A DNA stretch of 64,000 nt, taken from the NCBI GenBank assembly GCA_023630585.1, contig CM042558.1, positions 6,429,300 through 6,493,299 on the forward strand, in the 5' to 3' direction. Position 1 is the stretch's first letter. Every line of letters begins with the position of its first letter. This stretch comes from Cranoglanis bouderius (Eukaryota; Chordata; Actinopteri; Siluriformes; Cranoglanididae). Below are positions 34,434-46,242 of this stretch, one piece after another. The translations under genes and the position numbers were made by a program. The notes under the pieces are model-generated. The model ran no database searches and was not told where the DNA came from. It saw only the letters and a list, made by a program, of their open reading frames with translations.

Positions 34434-34822
34434 TTATTTTTTTAATTAAACACACACAGGACCAAGAAAGAAACAAAGAGAGCAAGAGGGAGCGATTGTA
34501 ACCCTTAGTGATGTTAATGATGGTTTGATGTGCAGTTTATGGGTATTGTGTTCACGTCCCTAGAGTTCTCATATTTATTCCTGACCATTGTATTCCAACA
34601 TTTGGCGCCAGGATTAAAATAAATAAAAACAAACAAACAAACAAACAAACAAACAAATAAATAAATAAACCACACAAAATGTAAGCTTTAGTGAAAGATA
34701 TTGAGACTTCTTTTAAATTTAGTGCAGATGCAGGAAATATTCTACTGGCACTGAAAAGATCTACAAAAATATCCAGTACTGGTGTGTATGGGACTGAGAG
34801 GACTGAGAGGCTGTGCCCTCAG

Positions 34823-34884
<62 letters not shown>
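34823..34884. repeat. (GA)n microsatellite in the dlx3b promoter
   Basis: About 31 GA units end 13 bases before the CCAAT box of dlx3b. Its length is directly visible. It may behave as a GAGA-type open-chromatin tract, which is inference. Confidence 0.95.
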
Positions 34885-34885
<1 letters not shown>

Positions 34886-34965
34886 GAAGCGTTCCAGCCA
34901 ATCAGAGAGCAGTATCCACCCGGCCGCCCTATAATTTACTTTCCCAAACTCGCTGCGTTGTCATT
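34885..34965 (+). promoter_or_regulatory. dlx3b: dlx3b core promoter: CCAAT box and TATA-like box
   Basis: A CCAATCAG box lies at 34898-34905, and a TATA-like word tataat at 34930-34935 follows a GC-rich stretch (ggccgccc). This spacing is that of a vertebrate polymerase II promoter and puts transcription start near 34960. The first ATG downstream of that point is the dlx3b start codon at 35164. Mammalian Dlx3 promoters also use a CCAAT box. The start site itself is inferred. Confidence 0.6.
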
Positions 34966-35163
34966 AACGGAGTAGCAGCTTCATCTGAGAAGAGGAGAAG
35001 AGTAGAGCAAAGAGGAGCTCCAGAGTTTCAAGGATTCGCCTTAACGGCGTCCCACATTCTCCATTTTTTTAAAATTTAAATTCTTAAATCACACACCCGT
35101 CGCAGGAGAAGGACGTAACAGTGGGCGATTGTATCATTTCTTGCTGTGTTTTTCTCCCCCACG
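34960..35163 (+). other. dlx3b: Inferred 5' UTR of dlx3b
   Basis: About 200 bases between the inferred start site and the ATG. It contains no upstream ATG, unlike the dlx4b leader. Confidence 0.5.
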
Positions 35164-35500
35164 ATGAGTGGAGCGACGTACGACAGGAAGCTATCCGGCA
35201 TTTCTGCTGATCTCTCCGGCTCAATGAGCTGCCACCCGGGTTCCAAGGACTCGCCTACTCTGCCCGAGTCCTCGGCCACGGACATGGGCTACTACACAGC
35301 ACACCAGGGCCACCATGACTACTACCCGGGTCAGGCGTACGCACAAGGGCCGCACAACCCATCCTACCACCAGTTTAACGTGTGCGCTATGAGCGGCGCG
35401 GCTCCCTACGGCGCCAAGGCCGAGTACCCTTACGGCAACGCGTACCGCCACCAGTACGGCCAGTACAGCAGAGACGGACACACACCGTCCCAAAACACAG
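35164..35500 (+). other. dlx3b: dlx3b coding exon 1
   Basis: 112 codons plus one base. It encodes the N-terminal activation region, rich in Tyr, His, Gly and Pro. The donor is CAG|GTGCGT at 35501, and the split Val codon is completed in exon 2. Confidence 0.95.
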
Positions 35501-36439
35501 GTGCGTAAACGTTTTACTTTTACACGTGTTTTAAATGGTTGAAGTGAAGTCAAACAACAAACACAGTGAACGCCGGAATTCATAATCAGTGCGGGTTACG
35601 CATGAGCACAACACAAATCCCACTGTTGTATGAACACTTCTACTGTTTATTCAGCCTTAAATACTGCACATATTAGTGTAAGATTATAAAAGGCAATCCA
35701 TCACTGTATGAGATAACACGATTTCTTTTGTACATTTAAGTACTTGGGTACTTAAATGTACAGATATACAAGGTACAAGGTACCTTGATATCTAATTGTG
35801 CACTCCATAACTACATACAGAGCAAAATGTCACTCTTATTTCCATCTACCTGGTAAACTCAGAATATCAAAGTAGAGTAAACACATTTTACACAGTTTCC
35901 TCCTTATAGGCTATGGCAGTTGCAGTTGTTTTGAGTGTGTCTCAAATCGGAGTTGAGTGGTTATGTCAGACAGTAAATGCAGACTTAAATAGAATTAAAT
36001 GCTTGCGAATAGCGTACTCGTGTTTTAGTGTATTCTTTATAATAAATATAAAAGTGAATATAAAAATAATAATGAATATAGGTTGTTGTTACTAATATAC
36101 TTAAAAAAATAAATATAAATATAATAAACATATACTATATACTTAGAATAAAACAGAGAATTAATGAAAGAATTATTATTATTACACTGCTACTACTTAC
36201 TACTAGTTCTACTACTAATAATAACAATAATAACAATGACAACACGAGTGTAATTTAAAAAATCTATATACATATATAGGCTAATATGCACGCAGCCTAC
36301 ATTATTAAAAATGAATGAAAAATAACAGACAAACGCTGTTTCTGCTCATTGCATCTGAGTCGTCTGATAAGTACAAATCCTCAACCTTGTAAATATATTA
36401 AATATGTTAAAGATATTAAAGTTTCCCACATCCGTCTCA

Positions 36440-36475
<36 letters not shown>

Positions 36476-37054
36476 GTTTTTGTTAATTTTATGTTTTTTT
36501 TTACTTTTCGTAAATGTATTTTCTGTACACATGAGGATGTAGGCCACATATACAGTGCTAGGTCCAATCTAACAGAGTGTTGGTGAAAGCTATAATTTGA
36601 CGCATGTTTATAATATTATCATCATCATCTGTAATTATGACTGTCGGAATAGCTTCAGAATTTGCAATTAGACCCATCCTAGACTAGTTGGACTAGTTGG
36701 ACTTTATTTCAGAAACGCATTCGAAGATTCTGGTATTACTGTTATTATAATTTCGAATGAAATATTTGTGGAGTTTGACCCAGTTAGACTGGTTGCTATA
36801 GTTAATGCCCTTTTAAAGCTATTTAATTATAACTGTTTAATTATATGTGTTTTTGTTTACAGTGAAAGAGGAGCCGGAGACTGAAGTTCGGATGGTGAAT
36901 GGAAAACCCAAGAAAGTGCGCAAGCCGCGTACCATCTACTCCAGCTACCAGCTCGCGGCGCTGCAGCGGCGCTTCCAAAAGGCGCAGTATCTCGCGCTCC
37001 CGGAGAGAGCTGAACTCGCTGCACAGCTCGGCTTAACACAGACACAGGTACACA

Positions 37055-37087
<33 letters not shown>

Positions 37088-37268
37088 CATTAAATTTAAT
37101 TTCTACTAGTGAATTACTTCCTGTGCAATATTACTTTTGCTATAACTATGCATACCTATTTGCATGCAAGATTTCAGTAGTCATTGGATCATATCATTGG
37201 ATGTATATAGACATCATAGTCATCGGATTTTTCCCCATTGGTGTATATTATTCTTATTATGTATACAC

Positions 37269-37324
<56 letters not shown>

Positions 37325-37746
37325 TATAGCATTATTTATATGTTTTCTTAATTGAAAATACTATGTAGGTGTGTGTTAGAGTTAATCCGTCGCGAGCGCG
37401 CGAGCACACCCACACACACACACACACACACACACAAGTGACACACACATGATTATTCCTGTTTTTCAACCAGGTGAAAATATGGTTCCAGAACCGGAGG
37501 TCCAAGTTCAAGAAGCTGTACAAGAACGGCGAGATCCCGCTGGAGCACAGCCCCAACGCCAGCGACTCCATGTCGTGTAACTCGCCGCCCTCGCCCGCGC
37601 TCTGGGACACCGGCGCGCACGCGATCCCGGTGAGCCGCGGTCACGTGACGCCGGTCGCGCTCAGCTCGTCGACGCCGCCCTACCCGGAAGACTACAGCAG
37701 CGCGTGGTACCAACAGCACGCCGGCCCCCCGCAAAGCGTCTACTGA
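35164..37746 (+). CDS. dlx3b: Dlx3b homeodomain transcription factor (3 coding exons, 264 aa)
   Basis: Joins 35164-35500, 36863-37047 and 37474-37746. The product is a nuclear Distal-less-family transcription factor; in vertebrates this gene acts in the preplacodal border, otic and olfactory placodes, pharyngeal arches and fin fold. The N-terminus 'MSGATYDRKLSGISADLSGS' followed by 'SKDSPTLPESSATDMGYY' is diagnostic of Dlx3. 'KEEPETEVRMVNGKPKK' precedes the homeodomain (residues about 131-190), which has Arg5 at 135, Trp48 at 178, Gln50 at 180 and Asn51 at 181. The C-terminal region has 'EHSPNASDSMSCNSPPSPAL' and a WYQQ motif and ends GPPQSVY. All splice sites are GT-AG; the introns are in phase 1 and phase 0. 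ATG 35164 is chosen because it begins the conserved Dlx3 N-terminus and no upstream ATG exists in the leader. The frame is intact. Its neighbour is convergent dlx4b. Confidence 0.97.
35501..36862 (+). other. dlx3b: dlx3b intron 1 (1362 bases)
   Basis: Phase 1 intron, very AT-rich in its middle, with a T homopolymer at about 36442-36471. The acceptor is tttttgtttacag|TG. Confidence 0.93.
36863..37047 (+). other. dlx3b: dlx3b coding exon 2
   Basis: 185 bases encoding the end of the linker and homeodomain helices 1 and 2 ('RKPRTIYSSYQLAALQRRFQ' onward). It ends at Gln-Thr-Gln, immediately before the recognition helix. The donor is CAG|GTACAC, which runs directly into a CA microsatellite. Confidence 0.96.
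37048..37473 (+). other. dlx3b: dlx3b intron 2 (426 bases), microsatellite-filled
   Basis: Phase 0 intron. It holds (CA)n at 37050-37087, (ATT)n at about 37270-37324 and (CA)n at about 37409-37436, so about a quarter or more of it is simple repeat. The acceptor is tttttcaaccag|GTG. Confidence 0.95.
37474..37746 (+). other. dlx3b: dlx3b coding exon 3
   Basis: 90 codons plus the TGA stop. It begins 'VKIWFQNRRSKFKKLYKNGE' (recognition helix) and covers the GC-rich C-terminal region. Confidence 0.96.
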
Positions 37747-37856
37747 CCACGGACTTGCACTCCAAGAGTTTAATATAAGGAAAAAAAAGGGACTGGACTT
37801 TATTTTTGTAATCTTTATATATACGAGCGCCTAGGGTGTTCGTACGAAGATAAGCT

Positions 37857-37894
<38 letters not shown>

Positions 37895-38330
37895 CAAAAA
37901 CAAAACGTGCTGAAAACACACAAAAAAAGTGACTGATTAAAAGTTTGATCAGCCTGAGAAAGGAAGAGGAAGAGAAGAGAAGAGAAGAGGAAGAGGAAGA
38001 GAAGAGAAGAGAAGAGGAAGAGGAAGAGAAGAGGAAGAAGAAACAATACTTCACCCGCTCGACTATGCAGATCCTAGGCCTAAAGTTATATGGCGTGGTT
38101 TTAAATTATTTTACTTACTCAATCCCTTATTCATATTGATGTTTACGGATAGCAATGTTCAAATAGACATTTTTTTTTGTTTGTTTACATGAAGAAAGAT
38201 ACAATAGTCCCCAACATTTGTGCAGTTGCCCGCCACACCTACCACCACAATGTCGCACCGCTTCAGAGACTCAGGACATAAGTTATATCGATTTGTACAA
38301 AATGTAGTTGTATATATATATATATATATC

Positions 38331-38400
<70 letters not shown>

Positions 38401-38540
38401 CGCGCGTGTTTGTGCGAGTGTGTTTAAATAAAACAGAACCACTAAATATTGTTTATAAACCCCCGTTTTTATAGAGGATTCTCGTGCTTTTTATTGTAAT
38501 GTTGTTACAGGATGAATAAATGCAAATCTGAACTCATGTA
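37747..38540 (+). other. dlx3b: dlx3b 3' UTR (inferred)
   Basis: It contains (GA)n (37859-37892), an imperfect GGAAGA/GAGAA purine tract (about 37965-38041), (TA)n (38310-38328) and (GT)n (38334-38391). The likely poly(A) signal at 38515 closes it; an earlier AATAAA at 38428-38433 is an alternative. Confidence 0.6.
38515..38520 (+). terminator. dlx3b: Poly(A) signal AATAAA of dlx3b
   Basis: A canonical hexamer followed by T- and GT-rich sequence (ttttgttatctcg) about 20-40 bases downstream, as expected of a cleavage region. Confidence 0.55.
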
Positions 38541-39260
38541 AATTTTGTTATCTCGTCGGTTATTCATCCCAAGGTCAGCGCTATCAAAGATATCCGTGCT
38601 GGGCTAAATTCGAAAACTGGAAATAGCTTATTGCACAGGTTTAAATCAGCCCTCGTGCGCTGTTTTGTGTCGCCTCTGCCTTGAAGCGCGCGCTCTCACA
38701 TGGATCAGTATTTCAACACTTATTTATGACAGTTGTGGGTCGTGTAGCATTGTGCATGCATAAATCAATTTTGTAGGCTGCGTTTCTCACAGTCTGGTGT
38801 CCAGTTAGACAGCGAAAGTACTCGAATCACTGGTTCTCTTTCCTCAGCTGACTAATGCTAATGTTAAGACTACACACTGTATCTTTACGCATCAGTGACA
38901 ATTCCGTCAAAGCTGCTGTGTATCAAAGGTCGTTGTCTATATAAATGAGTTTATAATTGACTCCTGTTAATTATTACGCGCATGCAAGACTCAGTTAATT
39001 TAATTCGAGTCGGTGCAACCCTGAGCCAATTTGGTGTCAGTGCTGTGCCCTAGTTACGACGTTAAATGCAGTGATGTTGTGGGATGTTAGGTTGTGTTTC
39101 TGCGTGCAAACAAGTTGCACGAGGCGACAGGCGAGCAGACATGATGGAGTCACCGGATTTTATTAAAGGGGTGACGGTACTGAAGCCCTTCGCCTCAGGG
39201 AGAGGTGCTCATACATATACAAACAGCAAACAAAAGCATCAGACGAAAAAAGAAGAATGA
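38541..39260. promoter_or_regulatory. Candidate intergenic enhancer A
   Basis: This is a long island free of simple repeats just 3' of dlx3b, in contrast to the repeat-dense remainder of the intergenic region. It contains TCF/LEF-like words ATCAAAG (38583-38589) and ATCAAAGG (38922-38929), and homeodomain-type words TAATTG (38954-38959), TTAATTATTA (38967-38976) and TTAATTTAATT (from 38995). Dlx gene pairs are known to share intergenic enhancers, which supports the idea. Conservation was not tested. Confidence 0.45.
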
Positions 39261-39489
39261 ACTTAACTGGCTATGCAAACGACCGTGTTTAACAATGCTC
39301 ATTCACGTGCACGTGGACACACAGGCTACAAATACTACAGTATACGAGTTCATTCAGTAGGTGTTTTTTTTTTTTTTATTCTGTTTACATTTGGTACTTT
39401 ATTATATACTGCAACGCGATCTTTAACCTCAAGTCAATCAGAAACTAACGTCGTTTGAATCATATGATACACTGACATGACATACACTA

Positions 39490-40060
39490 CAAAAAAACAA
39501 AACAAAAAACAAACAGTTACCATGTACAAACTATGAACATTAGCATTAGTACACCGTAAGTAGCATTAACAAAGCAACCAACACTTGTATTAATTTGTGC
39601 TTTTTATAGTAATAAACCAAACAAACCAAATAAAGAAAATGAAGTGCATTAAGCCAATGTTTCTCCCATCAATCAGTAAAATGAAGCCCACAATGAGCAA
39701 CATGAACAAACAAATTAAATACGAAACAATAAATAAATAGCTAGACTAGAGTCTAGTAACTTATCAACATTTAGTAACATGCTTTATTTATTTATTTGTT
39801 TGTTTGTTTGTTTGTTTGTTTGTTTATTTATTAATGCTCATTTATTTAGACCTATTTTCGGATTAGCTAAATAAACCGCAATGCAAGTGTATTTAGTTAA
39901 CAGTTAAACAAGCGTCAATTAATACATGGCTTACTTTGTTACTTTAATATGACATATTATTTATTAATGCTGAATTTTATCGTTTGTTAATGTTGACTAA
40001 TGCCGTAAATAACATTAGCGAAGGGAACCTTAATCCAAAGCATTAGTTTAATAAGGTCAG
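39490..40060. repeat. Degenerate AACATTAGTTAA-type dispersed repeat
   Basis: It has many words of the type 'gttaatgttgactaatgccg' and 'aataacattagcgaagggaac' near 39985-40030, and related words near 39535-39575, as in a common fish repeat related to the TIR element at 45890. A (TTTG)n/(TTTA)n run at about 39784-39830 interrupts it. Confidence 0.5.
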
Positions 40061-40076
40061 TTGGCAGATTAAACAC

Positions 40077-40112
40077 AGCAACCACCACCACCACCACCAC
40101 AACAACAACAAC

Positions 40113-40170
<58 letters not shown>
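40077..40170. repeat. (ACC)n(ACA)n(ATT)n compound trinucleotide tract
   Basis: Three different trinucleotide runs in succession, directly visible. Confidence 0.95.
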
Positions 40171-41523
<1,353 letters not shown>

Positions 41524-41629
41524 CGGATTTAATGGATTATGGAGGTATTAGTAAATAATGAAATAGTTGAGCCTATGAGTTAAGTATTATACTAAGCTAT
41601 TAAATGATTTCACATTTAAATATTCCCTT

Positions 41630-41695
41630 GCACAGCTGATGAAGGGCTTATTCCCCCCCCCCCCAAACATCCTATGTTTAGAAACTTTGGGTACT
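41630..41695 (+). repeat. Diverged copy of the 4.7-5.2 kb core repeat, inverted
   Basis: 'cttgcacagctgatgaagg' matches the reverse complement of the triplicated core exactly over 19 bases. The similarity resumes at 'agaaactttgggtacta' after a poly-C run (about 41653-41664). Confidence 0.65.
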
Positions 41696-43349
41696 AAGCT
41701 GCAATTTTATGCGTATGTGTGGTTTTTTTTTTTTTTTTCTTGTGGTAAGAGGTTGCCAAAAGTATGGCACCTCTGTTGGGATTGTGTAATGTGGGGTTAC
41801 TCTCGTACGTGATGTAATGCTAAACATGATTTATTGAAGATGTGTTGCCAAAATATGTGGGGAAAAAAATAAAAAAAAATAAATAATGACTAGGCATGAC
41901 CAAACACACTTACCACAGATGTTCCAAACAGTGGTTTAGCCAGGGTCACTGTGGCCTGGAGAAATCATGAACTGTCAAGCAGAGCTGTTGAACAATTTGT
42001 GCGGCTCACATATACGATAATCTCAGATCTGGAGTACAATATGTGATGACGTACAGTTAGTGAGAGATGGATAATGTTTGGAATAGAGAAAAGAGAAAGA
42101 CACTGCTTGTTAGGTGGCTTCGATCAATGGTCTGCTCTGTGGAGATAGCTGAGATGGTTGCCTGGTCAACTGTGAGTCATTTCAGGACATCCCATAGCTG
42201 TGCAATTAGTCATAAAGATCTCTTGCCTTGCTTTTCTAGCAGCTTGAAATACAAACCTATGTTCACAAGAAAGGGAAGAGTCATATTCACGTATCAAACC
42301 TGTCAAGCCACTTAGTTCAGCCTACAGGATGATTATTCTGTCAGCTCTTTACAAAAGCTGTTTCTTAAAGAAAAATAGTAAACTCTTCTAGTTAGATGTT
42401 ATGCCAATATCATTTGGAAATCTATACCAGAAATGCTCATAAAGCACTGGACAGTAAACCTCAGCCATATGTACAATATCTGTATTCTCATGGATTTGTA
42501 CATCGTGTGTGGCCTTCACACTCTGGTACTGAACTAGGTGGCACTGTCTTGGGACACATTTCTCAGTCAGGCAAACACTTCTTTTGTGGGATAACAGGGT
42601 CATCGCAGAGCTTAGGTCAGCCGTCCATAATGCTTTGAACCACTTGACTTCTGCAGCATGGATGAACTGTTGAACTCTGAATGTGATACTACATTGCCTT
42701 GCAACAGATTTTAAAAAAGACAGTTGAGTTCACTCTTCATTCACTTTTGCTGAGAAACAATTTCCAGAAAGTTATGTCGAGGGTCTCTAGGGTGGCAAAT
42801 GCAGGTTGAGCCAGCGGTCAGCGGTGCTTAGGGGCACGCATATGTTGCCATGAAAAGATGGGGCTCAGCTGCCAGGCAGAAACGACTTCAGAACAGGCAT
42901 CACTCGGCAGCCTCGTTCTGCTCGAAGCGCAAATAAGGTTTTCAGTGAGAGAGTTGTTCTTGACAGCTGTGAACCAGTGAACCCTAGTTCACCCTGTGGA
43001 TTGGGAAGCAGTTAGGATGGCAGCAGGGAGGTTGGAAATTAGAACCATTTTGATTTGCAGGTAAAACCCCGTCATCCCTTAGTAATAAGCCACAGCCATA
43101 GCTTCTGTTTAATAAGCACTCAGTATGTACTGCGGAAGCCAATCCTTTCTGTACTAGCGTTCCCTTTTGTGCTACATATCACGTATCAAGGGGCATAGAA
43201 GGGAGACTAATATCAATCTAGGACTTGTAGTACTTGTAGGACTCGTAGACCTCTAGTTCATATAGCCAGTGATAAGCATTGGTAGTATGAAACAAACCCC
43301 CAAATTACACAGCATGTGAAGACAAAATGATCCTTTGCCGGACCACTTG

Positions 43350-43351
<2 letters not shown>
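41696..43351. other. Intergenic DNA without recognised repeats
   Basis: No gene is supportable. About 42770-43250 is low in simple repeats and could hold regulatory sequence, but no motif cluster stands out. Confidence 0.35.

Positions 43352-43420
<69 letters not shown>
43352..43420. repeat. (AAT)n microsatellite
   Basis: About 23 AAT units, directly visible. Confidence 0.97.
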
Positions 43421-43421
<1 letters not shown>

Positions 43422-43559
43422 CAATTACTGCTGAGAGGCTCGTGTCTCCTCAAGGGTACTGAATCCACTGTGATTTACAACAATTAGACATCCTGTTTTC
43501 CCCTCTCTGCACATATACTGCAATTAAAACCCACAAGGCACCACTGATACTGTAAGCCT

Positions 43560-43870
43560 ACACATTCTCAGCACGGTGACTCTATTAAGGTATTTTCTTC
43601 TCGACATTAATCAACACATCTCCCGCTCCTTAAGCCTATTCATTGCGCCATCACCCTTTAGTGCTCTCCCAAATCTGCCTTGTCAGTAATTGCCCCTTTT
43701 GAATAGCCCTTCTCCGTTTGTCCAACTTGAACACCATTATTCTAATCTTGTGATGTAAAATTACCTATAATTTGCCTTGTGATGCCCTGCTTCATTCAGT
43801 GACACGTCTTCTCTTCCCCTGGCCCGCAAGTGGGTGCATATTTTCAACAAATCAAGCTGGAGATATATAA
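43560..43870. promoter_or_regulatory. Candidate intergenic enhancer B
   Basis: A low-repeat, pyrimidine-rich island of about 300 bases. It has homeodomain-type words CATTAATCAA (near 43605), TAATTG (43687-43692), AAATTA (43758-43763) and ATAATTT (43767-43773), and an NKX2-like caagtggg near 43828. It lies near the middle of the dlx3b-dlx4b interval, where shared Dlx enhancers are expected. Evidence is compositional only. Confidence 0.45.
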
Positions 43871-44185
43871 AGGGTGGGATATGTAAAGAAGTACACTAAG
43901 GTCTAAAATCAGACACAAGTGGAATTTATTTGATCAAATGCAGATTTACGGAAGCATGAGGGAGAATGGATTACTCGGCATTTGGTCGTGTGGTGAGGTA
44001 AGAGCCTGGATGTCTATAAAGCAAAAACATTTTGGCACTGTGATTTCAATAGATTAGTATTTTTTCTCAGAAACCTATGGAAAGCAATTGTTCTAGAAAT
44101 AAAAAAACACTCTTTGCTAATTCATGATTATTAAATATTATAAAGTTGTGCCTTATTATTAGTGTAACTGTAAGTCATATACACA

Positions 44186-44332
<147 letters not shown>

Positions 44333-44589
44333 TTAAAATAATAAGGAAGCCAGTGACTTACCACATCTATGTTCTGTTACGAGGTTGGGAATTGTAAAAT
44401 AAAGATCAAATCATTCATTTTATGGCAAGAATCTATGGTTTAATTGATAGTTGTTATGTGTGTGTATGCGTACATCAGATTTCCAAAATGGTTTAATATA
44501 ATATCAGATATAAATTCTCTGAACAACCAAACTGATATCCCTGAGTGAAAACTGAGTAAAAGTCATACTACAAGGTTCAGACTGCTGGT

Positions 44590-44810
44590 GTGTGTTGGTG
44601 TGTTAGCTCAGTGGTGGAGTCCTGACAGAAGTTCTCTGTAATGCGCCTGTTTAGACAAGTTGAATGGACTGTGCTGAGTGATCCAGGTCAAAGTCAGGTC
44701 AAGTGGACCTCACAACAACTCAGGAGCCTCTCATTTACCCAGGTTTAATGCGCATGGAAATAATGAGGAAAATATATCATGAGCACAATGCCTTCTTTTT
44801 TAGAGTTTTA
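44590..44810. promoter_or_regulatory. Candidate intergenic enhancer C with DR5 nuclear-receptor site
   Basis: A low-repeat island containing two exact AGGTCA half-sites in direct repeat with a 5-base spacer (44685-44701), followed by an inverted half-site-like GGACCT (44705-44710). A direct repeat of AGGTCA with spacing 5 is the classical retinoic acid receptor/RXR arrangement. The downstream part ('caggtttaatgcgcatgga', 'aataatgaggaaaata') has the look of conserved non-coding sequence. Function is inferred. Confidence 0.5.
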
Positions 44811-45600
44811 TAACGTGAAGCAAAAAAAAAAAAAAAAAAATTCTAACATGGCAAGCTCCTCTATTATTTACGAAAACACGCAGTTTTAAACTGAATCACA
44901 TTTTAGATCGGATAAAAACGATTCTGAAATACGGCACTAATTAAAAGTTACAAGACCGAAATGAACACTTTCATGTAGCCTATGGTGTCCACACCTGTAG
45001 TCCGTTAGTTTAAGGCTGTATTTATTTATTTGTTTTAATATATAAGATTTTAATCACTTCAGTGTTATTTACACCACTATCCTGATTTTTTTATTTGTAT
45101 TGCTCCGTTAAGTGATACTCCTCCCAAACCTAAAATATTAAATAAATAAAATGTCATTTCAGACTCAAACCACACAACTTCTGTATTTGCAATTTGTAAT
45201 TAAATTTCAGTAATTTTGGACACGAAAGTTTAACAATAGCATAATATTTTAGACTTAAAATGCAATTTTTCAGCAGGAAAATTTTCTGATGCCTGCTATC
45301 TTCCTTTGCTTTTGGTGATTTTTTTTTTTTAAATAGAAAAAGTCGAAATCAACATCAATTTGCATTCAATTATTGAGTAATAAAACAATCTAAAAATCAG
45401 ATTATGTTTTATAATTTATGCACGCGTTAATGTGTCGAGTTGAATTTATTTCTGTTCAGAAAAGTTGTTTAGTTAGTAAAACTATTTCGCTGAGATTTTC
45501 AAACCCCTAAAAAACTTTTTTTTTAAATTAATTTTCGTGCTCATTTACTGCCTTATGACAACAAAGTTTTGTCTTGATTCGACCAAACATATAAATATAT
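44811..45600. other. Unassigned AT-rich intergenic DNA
   Basis: No gene or repeat boundary recognised. It includes an A homopolymer at about 44821-44840. Confidence 0.4.
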
Positions 45601-45736
45601 ATTCTTCTTCATCATCATCTTCCTCTTCTTCTTCTTCTTCTTCTTCTTCTTCTTCTTCTTCTTCTTCTTCTTCTTCTTCATCATCATCATCTTCTTCTTC
45701 TTCTTCTTCTTCTTCTTCTTCTTCTTCTTCTTCTTC
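45601..45736. repeat. (TTC)n tract with CAT interruptions
   Basis: About 135 bases of almost pure pyrimidine (TTC/TTCATC). Long mirror-symmetric polypyrimidine tracts can form triplex DNA; that is established for the class but untested here. Confidence 0.97.
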
Positions 45737-45889
45737 AGATACAGTATAGCTTTAAAAATAATGTATCTTAGAAATCTCTCTTTGCTCCCCAAAAACACAA
45801 GCACGGAGGTCAGCAAAGAATTATTGTTCCGCTTCGGTTGAAAACTGCGATTTAAAAATCAAACACTGATTTCATTTGCGTTCATTCAC

Positions 45890-46242
45890 TAACACTTTAC
45901 TATAAGTCAGCAAATAAACTATACAGAAATGCTTAACTAACGCTTTAATAATGATTAATCGATACATTCACCAATCCTTAATGTAAGTCGTGATATTAAA
46001 AAGAGAATCAATAAGATGTTAAAACTTAACTAGTACCATTATTAATGGCTATTCTTATGACTCTTAATTTTCTTATTTAATATTAAGATTCTTAATATTC
46101 TTATGACCCAGCTGGTTGTTAATAGCGTCATCATCGTTGTGCTAAGGATTAGTGCATCTAATTAATCATTAGTTATACATGTATTAGTGAAGCGTTATAA
46201 TATTGCATATTGCTTATTTCTGGACCTTATAGTAAAGTGTTA
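45890..46242. mobile_element. MITE with TAACACTTTACTATAAG inverted ends
   Basis: The left end TAACACTTTACTATAAG and right end CTTATAGTAAAGTGTTA are exact inverse copies bounding 353 bases. The interior is rich in ATTAAT words. It has no coding capacity. It is recognised as a common fish non-autonomous DNA element. Confidence 0.8.

Noticed and set aside
35146..35163. Possible upstream GTG start extending Dlx3b by six residues
   Set aside because: Eukaryotic translation starts at ATG here; the conserved Dlx3 N-terminus begins at 35164.
35221..35583. 120-codon frame antisense to dlx3b exon 1
   Set aside because: It is a shadow of the GC-rich coding exon, rich in Val and Arg from reversed codons, with no family resemblance.
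36847..37329. 160-codon open frame through dlx3b exon 2 into the intron
   Set aside because: Only 36863-37047 is exon. The rest reads through the donor site into CA and ATT repeats, and the true reading continues at 37474.
37453..37734. 93-codon frame antisense to dlx3b exon 3
   Set aside because: Shadow of the GC-rich exon; Arg-rich composition is a reverse-strand artefact.
45537..45816. Poly-Ser and poly-Lys open frames
   Set aside because: Translations of the (TTC)n tract on the two strands.
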